Assembly (NCBI GenBank): GCA_963971405.1
Contig: OZ020491.1
Location: forward strand, 31,423,019-31,487,018
Source of the DNA: Psococerastis gibbosa
Taxonomy: Eukaryota; Arthropoda; Insecta; Psocodea; Psocidae
Direction of reading: 5' to 3'
Length of the DNA stretch: 64,000 bases
In this document: positions 1-6,878 of the stretch, in pieces
How the letters are laid out: each line of letters opens with the position of its first letter
How positions within the stretch are numbered: the stretch's first letter is position 1
Program-made: the position numbers and the translations under genes
Notes under the pieces: generated by a model
Seen by the model: the letters and a program-made list of their open reading frames with translations, nothing else
Databases searched by the model: none
Told to the model about the DNA's origin: nothing

Positions 1-15
1 CTACATAAGAAAACA

Positions 16-513
16 ATGTGTGGAAATATGATATGGACTCCTAATTTCATCAAATCAAACCTGACGATGATGTTAACGAATGATAATGAATTGGAAATGA
101 AGTCCTCATCATCACATATTAAACTATCTAAAATAAATATTGAGAACATACAAGCGTTGAAAGCAATTCTTCATATTGTTTGCCATGAGTTGGAAAAGAA
201 GAAGAGGTTGGCTAATTTCCATCTAAAAAATATTATGGAAGAGATATTTATAGAGTTGGAAACAGATGATGTTTCAATGGAAGCTCTTTTACAGTTTGCC
301 CAATCTCCAGCTCCAATAGTAGCTACTATCGAGGATGTTCGCAGTAAACTATTGTGGAAGAAGCATCAAAATCAATCAAATCGTATGTATTTAGAAATTA
401 TAACCATCTATGAAAATGAGTTGTGCTATGAGATACTTAAGCGCTGGTTGGAGCGAGCTAAAGTCATTATCAATCAGACTGTTGAACACGATGGAACCGC
501 TGGGGATAATTGA
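16..513 (+). CDS. Unrecognised helical protein at the left window edge
   Basis: A 165-codon frame that starts at ATG 16 but is open back to base 1, so the true start may be outside the window. The product is rich in Lys, Glu, Ile and Leu, looks mostly alpha-helical, and shows no signal peptide, membrane span or cysteine motif. I do not recognise the family. Its last codons overlap the start of the next ORF at 491. Lying beyond the integrase, it occupies the position where Polintons carry variable accessory genes. Function is not assignable from the sequence. Confidence 0.45.
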   Translation: MCGNMIWTPNFIKSNLTMMLTNDNELEMKSSSSHIKLSKINIENIQALKAILHIVCHELEKKKRLANFHLKNIMEEIFIELETDDVSMEALLQFAQSPAPIVATIEDVRSKLLWKKHQNQSNRMYLEIITIYENELCYEILKRWLERAKVIINQTVEHDGTAGDN

Positions 514-982
514 GTTTCAAGGTTTCAAAGATAATGAAAATAATTTCATCATCAAAGAATTGGCTATGGGCCCTGCATGCAAGAACCAGTATGAACATTG
601 GTTTTTCCGTCCACCCTTTCCATTCACCAATCTTACAAATCAAGTAAAAAGCAACAACACATGGTGCACAAATAATCTCCATAAGCTTCGTTGGGAAGAG
701 GGGAACGTGGACTACATTCATTTAAAGAATATTTTACTAGAGTTTGCTAACCAATATGTTAGAATTGCTACTAAAGGAAAGGAGAAACAAGTTTGGCTTG
801 CAGGAATACTAGAATGTGTTGTGTATGACTTGGACTCTGTGCTTCTGAGGAGTTTTGAGAAGTTACCTCATCTAGAAGCTAAAAAATGTATTCATACAGG
901 AAACTGTGCAATGATCAATTTGAGGAAACTACAGAAATGGTTTCAAGATGTCAATTGTTTAATTGATGATGATGTTGATTAA
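491..982 (+). CDS. Accessory protein of a family common beside arthropod mobile elements
   Basis: A 163-residue protein starting at ATG 491. The frame is open further up to 410, but the recognisable part begins at once with IIEFQGFKDNENNFIIKE. Ordered landmarks are IIEFQGF, a HWFFRPPFPF block, WCTNNLHKLRWEEG, an IATKGKEKQVWLAG block, and a C-terminal H-x-GNCA-x-IN-x-RKL-x-KW block. I associate this string of landmarks with uncharacterised proteins that recur in many insect genomes next to repetitive elements. An RNase H-like or exonuclease fold is conceivable but unproven. It overlaps the preceding ORF by 23 bases in another frame and is followed at once by AATAAA. Confidence 0.6.
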   Translation: MEPLGIIEFQGFKDNENNFIIKELAMGPACKNQYEHWFFRPPFPFTNLTNQVKSNNTWCTNNLHKLRWEEGNVDYIHLKNILLEFANQYVRIATKGKEKQVWLAGILECVVYDLDSVLLRSFEKLPHLEAKKCIHTGNCAMINLRKLQKWFQDVNCLIDDDVD

Positions 983-988
983 AATAAA
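983..988 (+). terminator. Poly(A) signal AATAAA after the accessory ORF
   Basis: A canonical AATAAA begins one base after the stop of the plus-strand ORF, just before the convergent integrase stop at 996. Its position fits 3'-end formation for the plus-strand transcript. Confidence 0.4.
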
Positions 989-995
989 GTTATGT

Positions 996-1910
996 TTATA
1001 AAATTTCCGTTTTATTAATCCATGTAGGTTTCGGGAAACCAAGCCACTTCACATACAATTTATCCTTAGACTTTTTCAACACTTTCTCCACCAAATATAC
1101 ATCTGTGTGCTTGGTTTTCTGCAACTCTTCCATATACCACGACCCTAATATAGGTTCACCATCCATAGCCTCAAGGAGATAGGTAGTAGGTCGAGTAGGT
1201 TGTACAAGACGCACACGAAATACTTCTGTAGACCAGTTCGGTTGGTAACCCTTCTCAAATAAGGCTTTCTGCTTGCTGATTCTGACGGGATCACCCTCTC
1301 GAAATTTCTGTTTGGTACTACCTTTCTCATCAACAGCTCTATACATAGATAATAATTTTGCTTCATGTTCTTCTCCCACATCGGCAGGACACATCTTAAT
1401 GGTCCTATGCTTCGTAGGGTTGTATTGTTGCACTAAGCGAGGTAGTAAATGTAACCACTTATAACCACCCTGCAAGCTGAATTCCTTCCACATTCGATTT
1501 TTCAGAGTGCGATTCCAACGTTCAATAATTGAAGCTTTCAGTGTAGAATAAGTAGCATAATGATTAATGTTATATTGTTTTAGAATACATTTCATTTGTA
1601 TATTGAAAAATTCCAGTCCCATATCTGTCTGAAGGTGGGCAGGAGCTTGAGGAGCTCTATCGAGAATTTTTACAAAAGCTTCAGTTACATCCTTCATAGA
1701 TTTAGTTTTAACTGCTTCTGCATAGCCGAACTTTGTGAATGCATTTATCACTGTTAGAATATATTTATATCCTTTATTAATCTTTGAATATGGAATCATT
1801 TCCACCAGATCTGCTTGCCATAAATCATGCATTCCTTTAACAGTCACATGGCGTCGGGGATAATTCCGTCGAGCAGGTCGATGAATTTCATCAACCAAAG
1901 CTTGTTTCAT
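996..1910 (-). CDS. INT: Polinton integrase, retroviral DDE core plus C-terminal chromodomain
   Basis: A 304-residue integrase for inserting the element into host chromatin. The DDE triad is visible: D34 in LWQADLVEM, D96 in QTDMGLEF and E130 in SIIERWNRTLKNR, with 33 residues between the last two by my count. Residues from about 268 form a chromodomain-like segment (VYLVEKVLKKSKDKLYVKW), as in Polinton and chromovirus integrases, where it is thought to guide insertion. Length is normal for Polintons and the frame is intact. The start ATG overlaps the stop of the upstream ORF in an ATGA tetranucleotide (1907-1910). The stop lies seven bases from the AATAAA of the convergent gene. Confidence 0.95.
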   Translation of the reverse strand: MKQALVDEIHRPARRNYPRRHVTVKGMHDLWQADLVEMIPYSKINKGYKYILTVINAFTKFGYAEAVKTKSMKDVTEAFVKILDRAPQAPAHLQTDMGLEFFNIQMKCILKQYNINHYATYSTLKASIIERWNRTLKNRMWKEFSLQGGYKWLHLLPRLVQQYNPTKHRTIKMCPADVGEEHEAKLLSMYRAVDEKGSTKQKFREGDPVRISKQKALFEKGYQPNWSTEVFRVRLVQPTRPTTYLLEAMDGEPILGSWYMEELQKTKHTDVYLVEKVLKKSKDKLYVKWLGFPKPTWINKTEIL

Positions 1911-2608
1911 TGAATAATAATATTTGCTTCTCGCAATTCGTTGATAATATTAATGATTTCGTTTTGATGGCTTGTATGTCCTGCGGCATGTGATGCATTA
2001 AGTAAGCGTAATCGTTCAACTAATTCATTTGGATCATTCCAATATTGATATTCACCACCAGATTTTATTCCAAAAAGCTGTTTAACAATATTTTTATATT
2101 TATAACGTTGACTGCTCCTAAGACGACCACTAGTGGTTAAATGAGCTCCAGTTCTTTCCAATATATCTTTATAGGCTTGCAAATCTTCCAAAGTATAGTT
2201 TTCAGGTTTGTTCAATGTTAATAATTGATACAAACCCAATGTGCCTTGCCATGTTTTATCTTCGATTGTGATCGAATCATCATCAGCATTAAAATGTACA
2301 GGGTATGAACCCAGCATAAATACACCTTCATTACTTCGTGTTACTCCATAGTATGTATCAATGGTTTTCCTATTATATTGATTAGGCATTAATAAGTCTA
2401 AATATTTGCTAACTCCAGGTTTATGAATTGCTCTTGCTATCGCTGTTTGTTTGTTCAGCTCAATTAATTCTTGTAGAGGTTTCAAGACAGGTTTTAACTT
2501 CCGCTCTTGCTGAGAAGCCTCATTGTGTTGATCACGTTTAAGATTAAGGTACTTTTGTTGCAGAGCTTTGCGTATGTTGATAATATTCTTGATAACTTTG
2601 GGATCCAT
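1907..2608 (-). CDS. Polinton-conserved protein upstream of integrase
   Basis: A 233-residue protein directly upstream of, and overlapping, the integrase. Visible parts are a charged helical N-terminus, a central segment with YYGVTRSNEGVFMLG and WQGTLGLYQLL, a YTLEDLQAYKDILERT block, a basic KYKNIVKQLFG block, and a C-terminal AAGHTSHQNEIINIINEL helix. This combination recurs in Polinton-like loci of insects next to integrase and ATPase, but I know no assigned function. No catalytic motif or membrane segment is evident. The ATGA overlap suggests co-expression with the integrase by reinitiation or frameshifting. Confidence 0.72.
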   Translation of the reverse strand: MDPKVIKNIINIRKALQQKYLNLKRDQHNEASQQERKLKPVLKPLQELIELNKQTAIARAIHKPGVSKYLDLLMPNQYNRKTIDTYYGVTRSNEGVFMLGSYPVHFNADDDSITIEDKTWQGTLGLYQLLTLNKPENYTLEDLQAYKDILERTGAHLTTSGRLRSSQRYKYKNIVKQLFGIKSGGEYQYWNDPNELVERLRLLNASHAAGHTSHQNEIINIINELREANIIIQ

Positions 2609-2655
2609 ATCTACTACACCGTGTTATAGTCGAATGAATAATGATGAGTTACGTG

Positions 2656-3351
2656 TTAAGCAGAGTTATTTATATCTTTGAAATAGTGATCGAATCCCTG
2701 CCGATATCGTCCATCATTTAATCCAAAATCTTTTGCAATAACTAGGAATGTATGTGACTCTTTCCATGCTTCCGCACAGAGTTTCATGAATGTCGCTAAA
2801 TTCATATCTCCCGCAACATGGTCTCTATACACATTCTTTATATTAAGCAAATCCTGTTTGAATAATACGATAAAATTCAAATTATCTCGCAGCAAATGTT
2901 TCGGAATGGAGGTATAGGTCTGAGTGAGATAGAAGCAATCAACCCCTTTATGACGACCCATAGAGTAGACATTTCGAATTTCCCCTTGAGATTCACATGA
3001 AACATCATCGAATATTAGCACAGAGTTAGGTTTGATGTCAGAGAGTGGTGTAACCGAATCGCCTGACCCTGTAAAAGTCATCCCACGAATAGAATGGATA
3101 TTTTTCTCAAGCTGCTGGTATTTATGTTGAAACAATGTCTTGCAGAATAAGTACACATTTTCAAATCGTAGACCAAACGGATGATATATCATGCTGCATA
3201 GTAGGCTTGTTTTACCACAACCTGATGGACCGCAGATTGTACCACGAATCGATGCAGGAAGTAAAGGCCCATTCTTTCTATTACTCCGTACATTTTCATC
3301 TTCTTGACTTAGAATCACACTGAACTTATGTCTTTGTGGTACAAGCTTCAT
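2656..3351 (-). CDS. ATP: Packaging ATPase of the A32/FtsK-HerA type
   Basis: A 231-residue genome-packaging ATPase. Counting from the ATG at 3351, the Walker A loop GPSGCGKT is at residues 41-48 and Walker B is SVLIFDDVS, followed by a SMGRHKGVDCFYLTQTY segment expected for sensor/arginine-finger elements of this family. The frame continues upstream to an ATG at 3414, which would add a hydrophobic leader (MFVYTVVFIAFLITHIM). I prefer 3351 because the family lacks such a leader and because the extra DNA holds TATA-like boxes of a divergent promoter. The product would pump element DNA into the capsid. The frame is intact. Confidence 0.92.
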   Translation of the reverse strand: MKLVPQRHKFSVILSQEDENVRSNRKNGPLLPASIRGTICGPSGCGKTSLLCSMIYHPFGLRFENVYLFCKTLFQHKYQQLEKNIHSIRGMTFTGSGDSVTPLSDIKPNSVLIFDDVSCESQGEIRNVYSMGRHKGVDCFYLTQTYTSIPKHLLRDNLNFIVLFKQDLLNIKNVYRDHVAGDMNLATFMKLCAEAWKESHTFLVIAKDFGLNDGRYRQGFDHYFKDINNSA

Positions 3352-3426
3352 TATATGAGTGATTAAAAAAGCTATAAATACCACTGTATATACAAACATT
3401 TTACTCATTCGCATTTGAGAATACCT
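3352..3426. promoter_or_regulatory. Divergent promoter between ATPase and virion genes
   Basis: The 75 bases between the preferred ATPase start and the PLA2-protein start contain TATAAATA at 3373-3380 for the plus direction and a TATATA-like run at about 3387-3392 readable on minus. A TCATTC initiator-like stretch lies about 30 bases beyond the first box. This is inferred from composition and spacing only. Confidence 0.4.
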
Positions 3427-4146
3427 ATGTTGAACAACATAATTAATAAGTTACCAATTGAAGCACATATCCCCGGCTATCAATTTTGCGGACCAGGCAC
3501 TAAGTTAGAAAAACGATTACTTCGTGGAGATCGAGGGAGAAACAAACTTGATCAAGCTTGTCGTGAACATGATATAGCCTATTCACAATCATCAGATATA
3601 ACTAGTCGACACGTGGCTGATAAAAATTTGGCAGATCAAGCGTGGCAACGTGTAAAAGCAAAAGATTCGTCTGTAGGGGAAAAAATCGTTGCTTTAGGTG
3701 TAGCAGCTGCAATGAAAGTTAAACGAAAGCTGGGATTTGGGTTGAAGCGGAAAGTGTCTTTCAGATCACTATTGACTTCAGCTAAGAAAGCGATAAAGCT
3801 TACAAAACCACCCACTGTGGCGGATGCAATCAAGATCGCATATAAATCTGTGAAAAATTTAAAGGGAGATAAAAGGAAACCTCCTCGAATCATACCTATT
3901 GCCAAGACAGGTGGTGTATTACCACTTATCCTGATATTTGCGGGGCTTTCTGCCCTAGGTGCTCTCTCTGGTGGTGCTGCAGGAATTGCATCGGCTGCTA
4001 ATAAAGCCCATAGTGCACAGAAAAAGTATGAAGAAATGAAACGTCATAATCAAACTATGGAATCTATAGCCATTGGAAAAGGCTTATATTTAGCACCATA
4101 CAAGAATGGGAGTGGACTCTACTTACATCCTTATTCAAAAAACTAA
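3427..4146 (+). CDS. Minor virion protein with phospholipase A2 domain
   Basis: A 239-residue protein starting at ATG 3427; the frame is open from a TTG at 3415. Residues 18-25 (YQFCGPGT) form the PLA2 calcium loop and residues 45-50 (CREHDI) carry the His-Asp catalytic pair, the arrangement known from parvovirus VP1 and from Polinton/adintovirus proteins. A basic middle follows, then a hydrophobic segment (VLPLILIFAGLSALGAL) and a C-terminal tandem GKGLYLAPY / GSGLYLHPY. By analogy it is a structural protein that breaches the endosomal membrane during entry. It is first in a tightly spaced plus-strand virion cluster. Confidence 0.85.
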   Translation: MLNNIINKLPIEAHIPGYQFCGPGTKLEKRLLRGDRGRNKLDQACREHDIAYSQSSDITSRHVADKNLADQAWQRVKAKDSSVGEKIVALGVAAAMKVKRKLGFGLKRKVSFRSLLTSAKKAIKLTKPPTVADAIKIAYKSVKNLKGDKRKPPRIIPIAKTGGVLPLILIFAGLSALGALSGGAAGIASAANKAHSAQKKYEEMKRHNQTMESIAIGKGLYLAPYKNGSGLYLHPYSKN

Positions 4147-4151
4147 GTTGC

Positions 4152-4532
4152 ATGCCTCGGAACCGTCCACTGACTAATGTGGAACTTATAAAATTCGCCG
4201 CTAATGTTCCTCATTTTCGTGGTGTGTTCATGCGAAATGCACTACCTCACATACCATGGCAACATTATGAAGCTGGAATAATTAATTTAGATGATGCTAT
4301 GGGACCCGGCACACATTGGGTTGCTTACCGCAAGATTAGAAACCAAGTTATATACTTCGATAGCTTTGGAGACTTGAAACCACCTTTAGAATTGAAACAA
4401 TATTTTCACAACTGTGCAATATACTACAACTATCAATCATATCAAACCTATTCAACATCAAATTGTGGGCAGTTATGCCTAAAATTTCTCTACATGAAAG
4501 ATCCATTTTCCATGATATTAAAAGTTATATAA
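4152..4532 (+). CDS. PRO: Adenain-like maturation cysteine protease
   Basis: A 126-residue protease of the Ulp1/adenovirus (C5-like) family that would cleave virion precursors during maturation. The visible triad is His55 in GTHWVAY, Asp70 in IYFDSFGD and Cys105 in STSNCGQLCLKF. A Gln about seven residues before the Cys could supply the oxyanion hole. Start ATG 4152 follows the preceding stop by five bases. The length suits Polinton proteases, which are shorter than adenovirus adenain. The frame is intact, and it sits between PLA2 and capsid genes as in related elements. Confidence 0.93.
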   Translation: MPRNRPLTNVELIKFAANVPHFRGVFMRNALPHIPWQHYEAGIINLDDAMGPGTHWVAYRKIRNQVIYFDSFGDLKPPLELKQYFHNCAIYYNYQSYQTYSTSNCGQLCLKFLYMKDPFSMILKVI

Positions 4533-4560
4533 GCTATGCATATGTTTGATTTATTATATT

Positions 4561-5256
4561 ATGTCGCTAACATTGACACTAAGTGGTAACAAGTCATTCC
4601 TAGGTAGCAATTACTTCCCTCCAATTATACTTGAAGGTGTATGGGAAATCGGCTTGCTTGACCTTGAAACATATAATTCAATACCTAATCTCTCAAAGGG
4701 TGTGATTAAAATTATAAACGATTCAAAACCTCTGGAGGCTACAATAATTGAATTACCAATAGGATCTTACGAATTATCAGACATAGCTAAATATATAAAT
4801 GAAGAGTGGGGTACTGAAATCGTATCGATAAGCGCGAATCGGAACACCATGCATTCCGTAGTTTGGATAATACTTGATGGCTTCACGATTGAAGTAAATG
4901 AAGAACTAGGATACCTGCTAGGCTTTGGTTATGATGGGGTGACATTTCCCACAAGTGGAATATATAAATCAACAGATAGCATTAAAATATCTAAAGTCAA
5001 TGCAATTCGAATTAATTGTAATATTACAAGAGGATCATATTTGAATGGTAGACCATCACATGCTGTTCATGAATTTTATCCTAATGTACCACCTGGTTAT
5101 CGGATTGTTGAAGCACCACATACAATCGTCTACCATGCTATAAATACAAATATACTTACAAGTCTAACATTAGACATTGTCGATCAAGACAACAACACGG
5201 TCGATTTCCGAGGGGAAACTATTACTTTACGTCTTCATTTACGTAAACAACCATGA
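4561..5256 (+). CDS. Penton-like minor capsid protein
   Basis: A 231-residue protein starting at ATG 4561 (MSLTLTLSGNKSFL); the frame is open from TTG 4546. The composition is strongly beta: alternating hydrophobic stretches, a GVWEIGLLDLETYNSIPNL segment, a GYLLGF turn, and a RPSHAVHEFYPNVPPGYRI block. I recognise this as the single-jelly-roll minor capsid (penton base) protein that accompanies the Polinton major capsid protein. Its stop overlaps the start of the next small ORF as ATGA (5253-5256). Name and fold are by family resemblance and position; no catalytic residues are expected. Confidence 0.8.
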   Translation: MSLTLTLSGNKSFLGSNYFPPIILEGVWEIGLLDLETYNSIPNLSKGVIKIINDSKPLEATIIELPIGSYELSDIAKYINEEWGTEIVSISANRNTMHSVVWIILDGFTIEVNEELGYLLGFGYDGVTFPTSGIYKSTDSIKISKVNAIRINCNITRGSYLNGRPSHAVHEFYPNVPPGYRIVEAPHTIVYHAINTNILTSLTLDIVDQDNNTVDFRGETITLRLHLRKQP

Positions 5257-5426
5257 GAGTATATATTTCACAGCGGTATACACCATACAACATTCCAACT
5301 CGAGCTTCCACACAAGTACGCTGTGTTAAGCTCACTAATGAGAACAGACGATATTTACAATCAATAGGTTTTAAAATCCACGATGACATCAATGCTAAAC
5401 GTGAAGGAGTCCATTCTCGTGGATGA
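5253..5426 (+). CDS. Short ORF between the two capsid genes
   Basis: A 57-codon frame from ATG 5253 to TGA 5424-5426. The ATG overlaps the penton-like stop in an ATGA tetranucleotide, and the end overlaps the major capsid start at 5383 by 44 bases in another frame. The product is basic, with a C-terminal KLTNENRRYLQSIGFKI stretch. A short basic peptide with a similar (N/L)-x-x-FL-x-SLG-like motif is something I associate with this position in other Polinton loci. Tight coupling on both sides supports real translation. The function is unknown; a cement or scaffold role is a guess. Confidence 0.58.
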   Translation: MRVYISQRYTPYNIPTRASTQVRCVKLTNENRRYLQSIGFKIHDDINAKREGVHSRG

Positions 5427-6597
5427 AAGTTTAACACGTTATGAATACCATAAGATTGCACCCTATTCATCAAGCAGTCTAAATAATAATGATGAAATTC
5501 GCATACCAATCCATCAACAAGATATACTTACTCTACCATGTGAAAGCCGACTGTATATTGAAGGTGTGTTAGAAAAAGGTGTGAAAACAATTGCTTATGA
5601 GGATGATGATGGGCTTAGTGCTAATGCTATGGCACACTTATTCTCTGAAATACGCTATGAACTCAATGGAATAACTATTGATCATGTGCGAAATCCTGGT
5701 ATTACCACTCAGCTTAAAGGGTTAGTATCATTCACCGCTCAAGATGCACAACGTCTTACAAACAACTCATTTTATACAGATACAAATAAAACTGAGAGGA
5801 ACTTTAATTTCTGTTTGCCATTGAAAATGTTGTTTGGATTTTGCGAGGATTTCCGACGAGTTCTACTCAACGTTAAACAAGAGCTTGTCTTAGTACGATC
5901 ACGCAGCAATACGAATGCCATGCGGGATATTTCAAACACTAAAGACTTGACATTGAAACTGACTACTGTGATGTGGGAAATACCTTTCGTAAGTGTGAGT
6001 GATAGTCAGCGCCTTGAATTGTTGAGTGTACTAAGGGAAAATATTCGGTTGCCGATTGGCTTCCGAACATGGCAACTGTATGAATATCCCAACATTCCCT
6101 CATCAACATCATCAATTAATTGGCCTGTGCGAATGATTTCTTCAAGTGAAAAACCACGGTTTGCTATTATTGGCTTCCAAGCAGCACGCACAGATGATGT
6201 TAAGGAAGATGCTAGTGTTTTTGATCAATGCGCTATACGACAAATACAACTATTCCTCGGCTCAGAATGCTATCCATACCATCCGCTACAGGCGAACTTC
6301 AGCAAAAATACTGTTGCTGTATTATATGAAAATTTTCTCAATTTCCGGAAACACTACTACATGCAGGATGAAGCAACTCCAAACGTTTCCCGTAGTGAAT
6401 TTCTAAAATCATACCCCATTTGGGTTATCGATTGCTCACGACAGAATGAGCTCATGAAAACTAGTGGTGTTGATATACGTTTGGAAATTCATTGTCAAAC
6501 TAATTTCCCTGATAAAATGAGTGCCTACTGTCTACTCATTAGTGACTGCTTATATGAATATGTACCTTTAACAGGTATTGTACATCAACTACAGTAG
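5383..6597 (+). CDS. Major capsid protein, double jelly-roll
   Basis: A 404-residue protein starting at ATG 5383, with a second ATG three codons on. Landmarks are LTRYEYHKIAPYSSSSLNN, DEIRIPIHQQDILTLPCES, a HLFSEIRYELNGITID block, WEIPFVSVSD, and a C-terminal LEIHCQTNFPDKMSAYCLLISDCLYEY. This is the hexon-like capsid protein of invertebrate Polintons/adintoviruses. I recognise the HLFSEIRYELNGITID and DEIRIPIHQQD blocks from many arthropod loci. The frame is intact, so virions are conceivable. It is the last gene of the plus-strand virion cluster. No AATAAA follows within 280 bases. Confidence 0.88.
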   Translation: MTSMLNVKESILVDESLTRYEYHKIAPYSSSSLNNNDEIRIPIHQQDILTLPCESRLYIEGVLEKGVKTIAYEDDDGLSANAMAHLFSEIRYELNGITIDHVRNPGITTQLKGLVSFTAQDAQRLTNNSFYTDTNKTERNFNFCLPLKMLFGFCEDFRRVLLNVKQELVLVRSRSNTNAMRDISNTKDLTLKLTTVMWEIPFVSVSDSQRLELLSVLRENIRLPIGFRTWQLYEYPNIPSSTSSINWPVRMISSSEKPRFAIIGFQAARTDDVKEDASVFDQCAIRQIQLFLGSECYPYHPLQANFSKNTVAVLYENFLNFRKHYYMQDEATPNVSRSEFLKSYPIWVIDCSRQNELMKTSGVDIRLEIHCQTNFPDKMSAYCLLISDCLYEYVPLTGIVHQLQ

Positions 6598-6670
6598 AAC
6601 CCTCGATATCCGGTAAATGAATGTAAACCATTTAATGATATAACAATTTTATAATACATGTATTTTAATA

Positions 6671-6861
6671 GAAATCAATGTCGTTATAATCACTTAAGAT
6701 AAACCTCCAACACAAGGTTAGTTAGGTTATTAATGTTTGCTGGTAATTAGTTCTAAGAGCCTTACAATCATTTACAATTAGGGTGAGGTATGTTAAAAGA
6801 AATCAATGTCATTATAATCACTTAGTTAGATTATTTGTGTTTGTTCTGCTGGTAATTAGCT
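6671..6861. repeat. Imperfect direct repeat in the MCP-PolB convergent gap
   Basis: The 281-bp gap between the convergent capsid and PolB genes holds two related copies, about 6671-6755 and 6799-6861. Both contain AATCAATGTC(G/A)TTATAATCA followed further on by TGCTGGTAATTAG or a close variant. The second copy is shorter. There is no ORF. This is the only sizeable non-coding stretch inside the element. Confidence 0.75.
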
Positions 6862-6878
6862 CCAGGGTTGCGATACAA

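Noticed and set aside
3415..3426. TTG start for the PLA2 protein
   Set aside because: Eukaryotic context; ATG 3427 is four codons on and the protein begins normally there. The same reasoning moved starts at 4546, 13532, 13831 and 18003.
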